From: Synechococcus sp. ROS8604
GTDB taxonomy: Bacteria > Cyanobacteriota > Cyanobacteriia > PCC-6307 > Cyanobiaceae
Length of the DNA: 64,000 bases
Assembly: GCF_014279655.1 (NCBI RefSeq)
Contig: NZ_CP047946.1
Coordinates: 1,674,001 to 1,738,000 of the forward strand
Direction: 5' to 3'
In this document: positions 37,068 through 45,454 of the stretch, piece by piece
Position numbering within the stretch: position 1 is the first letter of the stretch
Layout of the letters: every line of letters starts with the position of its first letter
The notes under the pieces: generated by a model
Told to the model about the DNA's origin: nothing
The model's database searches: none
What the model saw: the letters and a program-made list of their open reading frames with translations, nothing else
Translations under genes and position numbers: made by a program

Positions 37068-37145
37068 CAGCAAAGCTGAAACTGCCTACTGCAGCTCGCA
37101 ACAGCAGTAAAAGCAAGCCATTCTGCGCTCAATAGATCCTTATCA
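37068..37145 (+). promoter_or_regulatory. conserved structured leader of barrel gene 1
   Basis: Begins CAGCAAAGCTG, then CTGCCTACTGCAG: two adjacent small hairpins, followed by CAGCAG-type repeats and the start codon 78 nt on. The same leader precedes all five barrel genes at the same distance and is identical to that of unit 2. Confidence 0.7.
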
Positions 37146-38171
37146 ATGCAGCGTTCACTGCGCCTGTCGTTATCGCTAAGCGGTGTTGCTGCACTGGCAC
37201 TCTCTAATGGCGCTCTGCTTCCTGCGGCTGCTCAAGAGGCAGGTAGCGCAGAAGACCTCGGGGTGATGGAGATCAACCTTAAGGATGCAGTCAAGTTCAA
37301 CTGGGGTTTTCAAGGCGCACTACAAGGAGCAGGCACGCCTAACCAAGCAGGTATTGGCGGGTTCTTGCCCCTCGCTGTTGGTGACAACAGCGTCTTCTTT
37401 GCTGATGTGCTGCTCAATGCCAACTTTGCTGATTACGGCGGCAATAGCAGCATCATCAATACCGACGTAGCTGGCACCACGATCAGTACCTCAACGCGAT
37501 TGGGTTATCGCTGGCTGAATAGCGACCGCAGCTGGATGTATGGCGTTAACGGTGGCTATGACAGCCGCCCGATGAATACAGGTGGAACTGATACAGGCGT
37601 GAATGTCAGCGGCACAGAGAAGAGTGCTTTCTTCCAGCAGGTGGCAGTTAATGCAGAAGCAGTCTCTGATAGCTGGAACTTCAATGCCTATGCCTTAGTT
37701 CCTGTTGGTGATACAGAGCAACAGCTGAATAGCGTTTATCAAGGCGGCTCGCTTGATACCTACGGGCTTGATATTGGTTATTTCATCACTCCAGCCGTTA
37801 ATGCTTCTGTTGGTTATTACTACCAAAGCGGTGACCTAGGAGAAGCAGATGGTTCCGGCGTACTCGGACGCTTAGCCTATGAAATGACCAGTGGCGTCAC
37901 AGCAGGAGTCAATATCTCCTACGACGAAGCATTCGATACAAGAGTTTCAGCTGATCTTAAAGTGCGCTTTGGTGGCCCAAGTACAACAGCAGCGACGAAG
38001 AAAAAGTGGGAGAATCCAACAATTAATGCGTTAACAGCATCACCCAAGAGCAGGGATGTGAGGGTGCACGATATCTTAGTCTACAGGAGAGAACTTCAGT
38101 GTGGTATTGACGGCAACTGCATTTTTGTTCCTACTGACAGATTTATTAAGGCAAATCCAACTGAAATTTAA
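37146..38171 (+). CDS. inverse-autotransporter-like outer-membrane barrel 1, 32-aa tail
   Basis: 341 residues: Sec signal peptide (to about 29, LLPAAAQ), short linker, then a barrel domain of the intimin/invasin beta-domain type (phrases GAGTPNQAGIGGFLPL, SSIINTDVAGTTIST, LGYRWLNSDRSWMYG, GGYDSRPM, NAYALVPVGDTE, GYYYQSGDLG, ISYDEAFDTRVSADLKVRFGG) ending RDVRVHD at 309. A unique 32-residue tail with two Cys follows. The DNA is identical to unit 2 over the leader and almost the whole barrel, then diverges. In inverse autotransporters the C-terminus is threaded to the surface, so the tail should be external. No LysM or Ig repeats. Confidence 0.8.
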   Translation: MQRSLRLSLSLSGVAALALSNGALLPAAAQEAGSAEDLGVMEINLKDAVKFNWGFQGALQGAGTPNQAGIGGFLPLAVGDNSVFFADVLLNANFADYGGNSSIINTDVAGTTISTSTRLGYRWLNSDRSWMYGVNGGYDSRPMNTGGTDTGVNVSGTEKSAFFQQVAVNAEAVSDSWNFNAYALVPVGDTEQQLNSVYQGGSLDTYGLDIGYFITPAVNASVGYYYQSGDLGEADGSGVLGRLAYEMTSGVTAGVNISYDEAFDTRVSADLKVRFGGPSTTAATKKKWENPTINALTASPKSRDVRVHDILVYRRELQCGIDGNCIFVPTDRFIKANPTEI

Positions 38172-38221
38172 ATTTGACTGAAATTTAAACTGTGAGGGAC
38201 GATTGATTGACCCTAACCCCC

Positions 38222-38248
38222 AAAGCCCCTGCAATTGCTGGGGCTTTT
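38222..38248 (+). terminator. conserved array terminator, unit 1
   Basis: AAAGCCCCTGC and GCTGGGGCTTTTT arms. A related hairpin ends every barrel unit, so each variable tail is bracketed by conserved DNA. Confidence 0.8.
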
Positions 38249-38427
38249 TATTTCTTTATTAGCTCTAATAACCGTCCATATCGCCCTTCAATACCTGGCA
38301 CGATCAGAGTCCTAAAGGAGCTTGCATCGTGAGTTCAGTATTCAATAATTCATATAAAAAAATCAGGCAATATAAGCTCACTGTCTTTATTTGTTGCCTC
38401 TAAGGATATGTTCATATTTTCTTTAAA

Positions 38428-39213
38428 TCACCACAGCTTGAGGATTTGATCACCATCACGGATGCCATTTGCTCTTCTGAATCTCACCGCAACTTGATGC
38501 CAGCCTTCTGGAATCTGATTGAGTCTGATGTCAAAAGCAAAGGGTAATTTCTGTTGTCCTGGTGAGACCCGGTTCTTCCTGCTTTGACTGCTTCTGCCTT
38601 TTTCAACTAATCGTTTCAGCATTCTTGAGCCCCAATGGCACCTAGAGCCGCCTTTGCTTTTGTGCCGGTAGTGCTGGCAGAACCGTGCATATCGCCTGGA
38701 ACAACCCTTCAGGCTTGATGCCAGTTGCAGAAAGCTTGGGTGCCACTCACTGATGCCATCACACGCCAATCTTCCGTAATGCCCGTAATTGGAATAGGGG
38801 TCATAAAACCCTTTTCTTATTCCTGCTGCCTTTGGATTGGCGTGGATATAACGCAATGTATTCAGCACTCGCCTGTGGTCTGTTGGAGCAATTGCAGTGG
38901 CGTAATACCTCGCCTCCCAAAAATGCCCGCAACGACCAGAAAGGCGGTTTAGTGCCATGGCTGAATACCAGCCAAACCAATGCATCAGCTTTGGCAATTC
39001 ATTTGCATCATCATGACGCAGAAGCAGATGCAGGTGATTAGCCATCAGGCACACCGCATACAAGCGATGAGGCACCTTCTGCTTTGCTTTTGCGAGCACT
39101 GCTAACAGCACATCCCGTCTCAACCCCTTGGCAATCAAAAACTGACGGCTATTGCATCTGAGCGTGATGTGAAATGAATGTCCTGGAGGAAGCCGACGAG
39201 ATGATCGACCCAT
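38428..39213 (-). CDS. REP-associated tyrosine transposase (Y1/HUH family)
   Basis: A 261-residue RAYT-type protein. The HUH metal motif is MANHLHLLLR, and the following helix contains the candidate nucleophile Tyr (WFGWYSAMALNRLSGRCGHFWEARY), as in TnpA_REP proteins that mobilise palindromic REP elements through single-stranded DNA. It replaces part of the spacer between units 1 and 2, on the opposite strand. No terminal repeats of an IS are visible around it. It could have driven duplication in the array; that is inference. Confidence 0.85.
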   Translation of the reverse strand: MGRSSRRLPPGHSFHITLRCNSRQFLIAKGLRRDVLLAVLAKAKQKVPHRLYAVCLMANHLHLLLRHDDANELPKLMHWFGWYSAMALNRLSGRCGHFWEARYYATAIAPTDHRRVLNTLRYIHANPKAAGIRKGFYDPYSNYGHYGRLACDGISEWHPSFLQLASSLKGCSRRYARFCQHYRHKSKGGSRCHWGSRMLKRLVEKGRSSQSRKNRVSPGQQKLPFAFDIRLNQIPEGWHQVAVRFRRANGIRDGDQILKLW

Positions 39214-39334
39214 TGAATCAACAACCAGATGGTGAATTATCGCTATCGATCTCCCGACTGAATATTCACTAGCCTCACCACGAGCGGGGTTTTTTATTCG
39301 TACGGGGAATGCTTCAAGCAGTTGCCCTCAACCA

Positions 39335-39598
39335 ATGCCCCTCGACACACAGATGACGCTGGCTCTGCTGCAGGAGCTGCTGATGGCACTCAGGGCTAAT
39401 GACGCTGATGGGTACAAGTCTTGGCTAGCCCTTGGCATTGAAGAGCTTGGAAGGGATGTAGCTGCTGAGGTCGAATCGGATTGGATGGTGCCGTTGTTGG
39501 TGCTGTATCTCAGCTGGACAAGCTGTGTGGTTTATCTGCTTCGCGTAGATAAGGCTGATGGCTTGGACGCTTGGCGTGAGCTTTTAATCCGTTTGTGA
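39335..39598 (+). CDS. array-associated small protein A, altered C-terminus
   Basis: An 87-residue member of the small family found before barrels 2-5. Residues 1-53 match the other copies (LDTQMTLALLQELLMALRA, YKSWLALGIEELGRDV, VESDWMVPLLV). The rest (LYLSWTSCVVYLLRVDKADG and on) is unlike the others, which continue EEERDR and end LGVSL, so the end was replaced. Acidic, helical and soluble; no known family. 86 bp before barrel 2. Confidence 0.7.
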   Translation: MPLDTQMTLALLQELLMALRANDADGYKSWLALGIEELGRDVAAEVESDWMVPLLVLYLSWTSCVVYLLRVDKADGLDAWRELLIRL

Positions 39599-39606
39599 GC
39601 GCAGGG

Positions 39607-39684
39607 CAGCAAAGCTGAAACTGCCTACTGCAGCTCGCAACAGCAGTAAAAGCAAGCCATTCTGCGCTCAATAGATCCTTATCA
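39607..39684 (+). promoter_or_regulatory. conserved structured leader of barrel gene 2
   Basis: Identical to the leader of unit 1 over its 78 nt. Starts 9 bp after the small gene's stop. Confidence 0.7.
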
Positions 39685-40650
39685 ATGCAGCGTTCACTGC
39701 GCCTGTCGTTATCGCTAAGCGGTGTTGCTGCACTGGCACTCTCTAATGGCGCTCTGCTTCCTGCGGCTGCTCAAGAGGCAGGTAGCGCAGAAGACCTCGG
39801 GGTGATGGAGATCAACCTTAAGGATGCAGTCAAGTTCAACTGGGGTTTTCAAGGCGCACTACAAGGAGCAGGCACGCCTAACCAAGCAGGTATTGGCGGG
39901 TTCTTGCCCCTCGCTGTTGGTGACAACAGCGTCTTCTTTGCTGATGTGCTGCTCAATGCCAACTTTGCTGATTACGGCGGCAATAGCAGCATCATCAATA
40001 CCGACGTAGCTGGCACCACGATCAGTACCTCAACGCGATTGGGTTATCGCTGGCTGAATAGCGACCGCAGCTGGATGTATGGCGTTAACGGTGGCTATGA
40101 CAGCCGCCCGATGAATACAGGTGGAACTGATACAGGCGTGAATGTCAGCGGCACAGAGAAGAGTGCTTTCTTCCAGCAGGTGGCAGTTAATGCAGAAGCA
40201 GTCTCTGATAGCTGGAACTTCAATGCCTATGCCTTAGTTCCTGTTGGTGATACAGAGCAACAGCTGAATAGCGTTTATCAAGGCGGCTCGCTTGATACCT
40301 ACGGGCTTGATATTGGTTATTTCATCACTCCAGCCGTTAATGCTTCTGTTGGTTATTACTACCAAAGCGGTGACCTAGGAGAAGCAGATGGTTCCGGCGT
40401 ACTCGGACGCTTAGCCTATGAAATGACCAGTGGCGTCACAGCAGGAGTCAATATCTCCTACGACGAAGCATTCGATACAAGAGTTTCAGCTGATCTTAAA
40501 GTGCGCTTTGGTGGCCCAAGTACAACAGCAGCGACGAAGAAAAAGTGGGAGAATCCAACAATTAATGCGTTAACAGCATCACCCAAGAACAGGGATGTTC
40601 GGGTGCACGACACGAAGTGTTATCCGGGTGCAGTGGATGTGTGTATTTGA
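39685..40650 (+). CDS. inverse-autotransporter-like outer-membrane barrel 2, 12-aa tail
   Basis: 321 residues. Residues 1-309 are the same as barrel 1 except Ser to Asn in SPKNRDVRVHD, then a 12-residue tail TKCYPGAVDVCI whose two Cys are eight residues apart, fit for a small disulfide loop. The DNA downstream of the stop keeps an orphan reading frame with Cys residues before the unit terminator. Confidence 0.8.
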   Translation: MQRSLRLSLSLSGVAALALSNGALLPAAAQEAGSAEDLGVMEINLKDAVKFNWGFQGALQGAGTPNQAGIGGFLPLAVGDNSVFFADVLLNANFADYGGNSSIINTDVAGTTISTSTRLGYRWLNSDRSWMYGVNGGYDSRPMNTGGTDTGVNVSGTEKSAFFQQVAVNAEAVSDSWNFNAYALVPVGDTEQQLNSVYQGGSLDTYGLDIGYFITPAVNASVGYYYQSGDLGEADGSGVLGRLAYEMTSGVTAGVNISYDEAFDTRVSADLKVRFGGPSTTAATKKKWENPTINALTASPKNRDVRVHDTKCYPGAVDVCI

Positions 40651-40894
40651 ATAATGAATTGGATAATGGAGATTCAGTCCGGGAGCGAGTGACACGTGTA
40701 CTAACTGCACCTCACCGTAAGTTAATGTATTTTAACTGTATTTGTAACATTTTGTTAACATTTGTACTATAGGAGCCGCGAAGGAATATCCAAAGAAGGT
40801 GGTCAAGAACTGTGCAAGGCAAAGCCGCAATGAAAAATTGAAGAAAGAAATTAGAGGCTAACTCCCAAAGCTCTTGCAATTGCAAGGGCTTTTT
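40651..40894 (+). other. possible silent tail remnant and unit 2 terminator
   Basis: After the barrel 2 stop, one frame reads NICTIGAAKEYPKKVVKNC and continues ARQSRNEKLKKEIRG to a stop (about 40758-40861), with no start codon and two Cys. It ends just before the conserved terminator AGCTCTTGC/GCAAGGGCT (40868-40894). It resembles a displaced alternative tail. Some of the rest of the region is noncoding AT-rich DNA. Confidence 0.4.
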
Positions 40895-41020
40895 ATTTCT
40901 TTAATCACTGCCTAATCACGCCTAAATGACATCCGATACCTAGCGCTGATTAATACTTAGACCCATGACGAGCGGGTTTTTATTGCAGCGGGGAATGCTT
41001 TATCCAGTTGCCCACAACCA

Positions 41021-41236
41021 ATGACCCTCGACACTCAGATGACTCTTACCCTGCTGCAAGAGCTGATGGCACTCAGGGCTAATGACGCTGATGGGTACAA
41101 GTCCTGGCTTGCCCTTGGCATTGAAGAGCTTGGAAGGGATGTAGCTGGTGAGGTCGAGTCCGACTGGATGGTGCCTTTGTTGGTGGAAGAGGAGAGGGAC
41201 AGGCTGATTGGTTGGCAGCTGGGCGTGAGCCTCTAG
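41021..41236 (+). CDS. array-associated small protein B (71 aa)
   Basis: The full form of the small family: LDTQMTLTLLQELMALRAND, ADGYKSWLALGIEELGRDV, EVESDWMVPLLVEEERDRL, ending LGVSL. It lacks one of the paired leucines seen in copies C and D (LQELMAL). Acidic helical protein with no signal peptide, so cytoplasmic. Co-transcribed with barrel 3 by position; a chaperone, regulator or toxin-antitoxin partner would all be guesses. Confidence 0.75.
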   Translation: MTLDTQMTLTLLQELMALRANDADGYKSWLALGIEELGRDVAGEVESDWMVPLLVEEERDRLIGWQLGVSL

Positions 41237-41253
41237 TCCTTTTCAGAGCAAAT

Positions 41254-41331
41254 CAGCAAAGCTGAAACTGCCTACTGCAGCGTGCGGCAGCAGCACAAGC
41301 AAGGCATCGTTGCCTTATCTATCAGCTCCCC
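41254..41331 (+). promoter_or_regulatory. conserved structured leader of barrel gene 3
   Basis: Same CAGCAAAGCTG and CTGCCTACTGCAG hairpins and same 78-nt length as units 1 and 2; the second half has drifted. Confidence 0.65.
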
Positions 41332-42531
41332 ATGCTGCGTCGTATCTCCCTAGGGCTTTTGGCTTCTGCCATTTCCATTGCTTCTCTGCCTGCCATTGCT
41401 CAAGAAGATGGCAGTGCTGATGACCTTGGGGTGATGAGCATCAGCCTTAAGGATGTCGTCAAGCCAACTCTTGGGTTTCAAGGTGCATTGCAAGGAGCAG
41501 GAACACCGAATCAGGCAGGCATTGGTGGGTTCTTGCCCCTCTCTGTTGGAGACAACAGCGTTTGGTTTCTTGATGTCCTCGCCAACGCTAATTTCGCTGA
41601 TTACGAGAACAACAGCAGCATTATCAACACCGATGTTGCTGGCACCACGATCAGCACCTCATCAAGGCTTGGTTATCGCTGGCTAAACGGAGACCGCAGC
41701 TGGATGTACGGGCTGAATGCTGGTTATGACAGCCGCCCGATGAATACAGGTGGAACTGATACCGGCATCAATGTCAGCGGCACAGAGGAGAGTGCGTTCT
41801 TCCAGCAGGTGGCAGTCAATGCAGAAGCAGTTTCCAATGATTGGAACTTCAACGCTTATGCCTTAATTCCTATAGGTGATACGGAGCAAGATCTCAACTT
41901 CTTTTACCAAGGCGGTGCACTTAACACCTACGGGCTTGATGTTGGTTATTTCATCACTCCAGAGCTGAATGCTTCTGTTGGTTACTACTACCAAAGCGGT
42001 GATCTAGGCACAGCTGATGGGTCTGGTGTGCTCGGAAGAGTTGCCTGCGAAATCAGCAGTGGCTTAACAGCAGGAGTGAACGTCTCATACGACGAAGCAT
42101 TTGAGACCAGAGTTTCAGCTGATCTAAAAGTTCGTTTTGGTGGTGCAGCTACAACAGCACAACGCAAAGAAGTTCAGAATCAACCTGTCATATCTGCATT
42201 AACATCATCGCCAGGCAATAGGGACGTGAGGGTGCATGACGTGATAGACGCCAATGGTTGTCAAGGCCCGGATGCCGTAAATGCGGCGCGAGTTCTTGTT
42301 GCGATTGCTTGTGACGGCATTTCTATAAATGTTATGGACAAAGCGACCGGCAAGGTTGAAACTTTTGAGCCACGGATCGACAAAGACGGCAAAAAATTAC
42401 TTCTTACCATAGACGCGGAAGGAAGGAGTAAGTGCGAACGGTTGCGAAGGACGGGGTTTTGCAATATTGATGCGAAGTCTGATGATGGACGTCCTTTTAT
42501 GATTCCGCAGGGAGGAGATTTGATTAAATAA
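41332..42531 (+). CDS. inverse-autotransporter-like outer-membrane barrel 3, 96-aa tail
   Basis: 399 residues, the longest of the five. A different signal peptide type (MLRRISLGLLASAISIASLPAIAQ, shared with units 4 and 5), a barrel of 303 residues ending RDVRVHD, then a 96-residue tail (NGCQGPDAVNAARVLVAIACDG, then KATGKVETFEPRIDKDGKKL, SKCERLRRTGFCNIDAK) with four Cys, long enough to fold as a small extracellular domain. Barrel residue Tyr in the others is Cys here (GRVACEISSG). Confidence 0.8.
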   Translation: MLRRISLGLLASAISIASLPAIAQEDGSADDLGVMSISLKDVVKPTLGFQGALQGAGTPNQAGIGGFLPLSVGDNSVWFLDVLANANFADYENNSSIINTDVAGTTISTSSRLGYRWLNGDRSWMYGLNAGYDSRPMNTGGTDTGINVSGTEESAFFQQVAVNAEAVSNDWNFNAYALIPIGDTEQDLNFFYQGGALNTYGLDVGYFITPELNASVGYYYQSGDLGTADGSGVLGRVACEISSGLTAGVNVSYDEAFETRVSADLKVRFGGAATTAQRKEVQNQPVISALTSSPGNRDVRVHDVIDANGCQGPDAVNAARVLVAIACDGISINVMDKATGKVETFEPRIDKDGKKLLLTIDAEGRSKCERLRRTGFCNIDAKSDDGRPFMIPQGGDLIK

Positions 42532-42543
42532 CGATATCCACCA

Positions 42544-42569
42544 AGCTCCTGACATAACAGGAGCTTTTT
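42544..42569 (+). terminator. array terminator, unit 3
   Basis: AGCTCCTG and CAGGAGCT arms, then five Ts, 13 bp after the barrel 3 stop. Confidence 0.8.
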
Positions 42570-42696
42570 GTTTCTTTATTCGCTCTAATAACCGCCCATA
42601 TCTTTCTTCGATGCTTGGCACTAAATAATGCTTTATCCCGCCACAGTCTGGGTTTTCATGGCAGCGGGGAATGCTTTAAGCAGTTACCCCAAACAA

Positions 42697-42915
42697 ATGA
42701 CCCTCGACACTCAGATGACGCTGGCTCTGCTGCAAGAGCTACTGATGGCACTCAGGGCTAATGACGCTGATGGCTACAAGTCTTGGCTGGCACTCGGCAT
42801 TGAACAGCTTGGAAGGGATGTAGCTGCTGAAGTCGAGTCGGACTGGATGGTGCCCCTGTTGGTGGAAGAGGAAAGAGACAGGCTTATGGCTTGGCAGCTG
42901 GGTGTGAGCCTCTAG
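42697..42915 (+). CDS. array-associated small protein C (72 aa)
   Basis: Same family as copies B and D: LDTQMTLALLQELLMALRAN, KSWLALGIEQLGRDVAAEVE, WMVPLLVEEERDRLMAWQLG. The start is ATG 42697, matching the position of the conserved LDTQM phrase; the frame is open farther upstream with no family resemblance. Confidence 0.75.
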   Translation: MTLDTQMTLALLQELLMALRANDADGYKSWLALGIEQLGRDVAAEVESDWMVPLLVEEERDRLMAWQLGVSL

Positions 42916-42934
42916 TCCCTTTGTGAGAGCAGAA

Positions 42935-43013
42935 CAGCAAAGCTGAAACTGCCTACTGCAGCTGGCAGCAGCAGCACAAGCAAAGCATCGTTACTGCATC
43001 TATTGAACGCCCC
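42935..43013 (+). promoter_or_regulatory. conserved structured leader of barrel gene 4
   Basis: 79 nt, same twin-hairpin start as the other units. Confidence 0.65.
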
Positions 43014-44027
43014 ATGCTGCGTCGTCTCTCCCTAGGGCTGCTGGCTTCTGCCATCTCTGTTGCTGCCCTACCTGCCATTGCGCAAGAGAAGGGCAGTGCT
43101 GATGACCTCGGGGTGATGAGCATCAGCCTCAAGGATGTGGTCAAGCCCACCATTGGTTTTCAAGGGGCACTTCAAGGCGCTGGAACACCGAACCAAGCAG
43201 GTATTGGCGGGTTCTTGCCTCTCTCTGTTGGCGACAACAGCGTCTGGTTTCTTGATGTCCTCGCTAACGCCAACTTCGCCGATTACGAAAACAACAGCAG
43301 CATCATCAATACCGATGTGGCTGGTACCACGATCAGCACCTCTTCACGGCTTGGGTACCGCTGGCTGAATGGAGATCGCAGCTGGATGTATGGGCTGAAT
43401 GCTGGTTATGACAGTCGCCCGATGGCTACAGGCGATGCCGATACAGGGGTATCCGTCACAGATAAGAGCAGTGTGTTTTTCCAGCAGCTTGCTGTGAATG
43501 CAGAAGCAATCTCAGATAGCTGGAATTTCAATGCCTATGCCTTAGTGCCTGTCGGTGAGAAAGAAGCTCAACTCAACAGCGTTTATCAAGGCGGTTCACT
43601 CAACACCTACGGGCTTGATGTGGGTTACTTCATCACTCCAGTGGTGAATGCGTCTGTTGGTTACTACTACCAAAATGGTGACCTAGGAACAGCTGATGGT
43701 TCTGGTGTGCTCGGAAGAGTTGCCTATGAAGTCAGCAGTGGCTTAACAGCAGGGGTCAATCTCTCCTACGACGAAGCATTTGATACAAGAGTTTCAGCTG
43801 ATCTAAAAGTTCGTTTTGGTGGTCCGAGTACAACATTGCAGCGCAAAGATGTTCAAGAACATCCTGTCATCAATGCCTTAACATCAACACCAAGCAACCG
43901 GGATGTGAGGGTGCACGACGACTGGACTAGGATTGGGACCGAAGATCCTTGTGAGGCTTCACAGTTGCTTGGCTTGTCTGTTGAGCGTCGGGATAAACTC
44001 ATAGCTTATTGTGAGAGTTTCACCTAG
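43014..44027 (+). CDS. inverse-autotransporter-like outer-membrane barrel 4, 35-aa tail
   Basis: 337 residues: signal peptide MLRRLSLGLLASAISVAALPAIAQ, a 302-residue barrel ending RDVRVHD, and a 35-residue tail (DWTRIGTEDPCEASQLLGLS, then RRDKLIAYCESFT) with two Cys and a helical look. An extracellular loop also differs from units 1-3 (ATGDADTGVSVTDKSSVFF in place of NTGGTDTGVNVSGTE), shared with unit 5, which indicates recombination inside the barrel. Confidence 0.8.
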   Translation: MLRRLSLGLLASAISVAALPAIAQEKGSADDLGVMSISLKDVVKPTIGFQGALQGAGTPNQAGIGGFLPLSVGDNSVWFLDVLANANFADYENNSSIINTDVAGTTISTSSRLGYRWLNGDRSWMYGLNAGYDSRPMATGDADTGVSVTDKSSVFFQQLAVNAEAISDSWNFNAYALVPVGEKEAQLNSVYQGGSLNTYGLDVGYFITPVVNASVGYYYQNGDLGTADGSGVLGRVAYEVSSGLTAGVNLSYDEAFDTRVSADLKVRFGGPSTTLQRKDVQEHPVINALTSTPSNRDVRVHDDWTRIGTEDPCEASQLLGLSVERRDKLIAYCESFT

Positions 44028-44074
44028 TGAGGGCTTTATTTGAGGGCATTAAATCAGCAGACCCTAACCCCCAA

Positions 44075-44100
44075 AGCTCCTGCCATTACAGGGGCTTTTT
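44075..44100 (+). terminator. array terminator, unit 4
   Basis: AGCTCCTG and CAGGGGCT arms with T-run. Confidence 0.8.
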
Positions 44101-44225
44101 ATTTCTTCAACCAACACCATAAACCCTGAAATCAGTCTTTGATACCTGGCAATAATTAATACTTAGCCAAGCAACAAGCGGAGTTTTTAATGCAGGGGAA
44201 TGCTTTAAGCAGTTACCTCTAACCA

Positions 44226-44444
44226 ATGTCCCTCGACACTCAAATGACGCTGGCTCTGCTTCAGGAGCTACTGATGGCACTAAGGGCTAATGACGCTGAT
44301 GGCTATAAGTCTTGGCTTGCCCTTGGCATTGAAGAGCTTGGAAGGGATGTAGCTGGTGAGGTCGAGTCCGACTGGATGGTGCCTCTATTGGTTGAAGAGG
44401 AGAGGGACAGGCTGATTGGTTGGCAGCTGGGCGTGAGCCTCTAG
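44226..44444 (+). CDS. array-associated small protein D (72 aa)
   Basis: Nearly the same protein as copies B and C (YKSWLALGIEELGRDV, VESDWMVPLLVEEERDRLIG). First residues MSLDTQM. Co-directional with barrel 5 95 bp downstream. Confidence 0.75.
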   Translation: MSLDTQMTLALLQELLMALRANDADGYKSWLALGIEELGRDVAGEVESDWMVPLLVEEERDRLIGWQLGVSL

Positions 44445-44461
44445 TCCTTTTCAGAGCAAAT

Positions 44462-44539
44462 CAGCAAAGCTGAAACTGCCTACTGCAGCTGCCAGCAGCA
44501 GTAAAGGCAAGGCATCGTTACGGCATCTACTAACGCCCC
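44462..44539 (+). promoter_or_regulatory. conserved structured leader of barrel gene 5
   Basis: 78 nt, twin hairpins as in the other units; CTGCCAGCAGC variant in the second half. Confidence 0.65.
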
Positions 44540-45454
44540 ATGCTGCGTCGTCTCTCCTTGGGGCTTTTGGCTTCTGCCATTTCCATTGCTTCTCTGCCTG
44601 CCATTGCGCAAGAAGACGGCAGTGCTGATGATCTTGGTGTGATGAGCATCAGCCTTAAGGATGTGGTCAAACCCACCATTGGGTTTCAAGGCGCACTGCA
44701 GGGTGCTGGAACACCGAATCAAGCAGGCATTGGCGGGTTCTTGCCACTGTCTGTTGGCGATAACAGTGTGTTCTTTGCTGATGTGCTGCTCAATGCCAAC
44801 TTTGCTGATTACGGCAATGACAGCAGCATCATCAACACCACTGTTGCTGGCACCACGATCAGCACCTCATCACGGCTTGGCTACCGCTGGTTGAATAGCG
44901 ATCGCAGCTGGATGTACGGGCTCAATGCTGGTTATGACAGCCGCCCGATGGCTACAGGCGATGCCGATACAGGGGTATTCGTCACAGACAAGAGCAGCGT
45001 CTTTTTCCAGCAAGTTGCTTTCAATGCAGAAGCAGTTTCCAACAGCTGGACATTGAACGGCTATGGACTGATCCCTGTGGGTGATGTCGAGCAGAAGCTC
45101 AATAGCGTTTATCCAGGTGGCGCGATGAACACCTACGGATTGGATGCTGGATATTTCATTACTCCAGTCTTGAAAGCATCAGCTGGTTATTACTACCAAC
45201 ACCGTAATCAAGAAGAAGTTGATGGTTCTGGTGTGCGTGGACGCTTGGCTTATGAAATGACCAGTGGAGTCACAGCAGGAGTCAATATCTCCTACGACGA
45301 AGCATTTGATACAAGAGTTTCAGCAGACCTTAAAGTTCGCTTTGGTGGTGCGAAAACAACTGAAAAACGAAAAGAAGTACAACAACAACCTGTCATCAAT
45401 GCCTTAACATCAACACCAAGCAACCGAGATGTGAGGGTGCACGATTGTCTGTAG
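44540..45454 (+). CDS. inverse-autotransporter-like outer-membrane barrel 5, 2-aa tail
   Basis: 304 residues: signal peptide as in units 3 and 4, a barrel with several changed loops (GDVEQKLNSVYPGGAMNTY, GYYYQHRNQEEVDGSG), ending RDVRVHD, then only Cys-Leu before TAG. Reading past the TAG in frame gives PTLREGLIERSEEGDGRV to the next stop, so the tail looks cut by a nonsense mutation. Last unit of the array. Confidence 0.78.
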   Translation: MLRRLSLGLLASAISIASLPAIAQEDGSADDLGVMSISLKDVVKPTIGFQGALQGAGTPNQAGIGGFLPLSVGDNSVFFADVLLNANFADYGNDSSIINTTVAGTTISTSSRLGYRWLNSDRSWMYGLNAGYDSRPMATGDADTGVFVTDKSSVFFQQVAFNAEAVSNSWTLNGYGLIPVGDVEQKLNSVYPGGAMNTYGLDAGYFITPVLKASAGYYYQHRNQEEVDGSGVRGRLAYEMTSGVTAGVNISYDEAFDTRVSADLKVRFGGAKTTEKRKEVQQQPVINALTSTPSNRDVRVHDCL

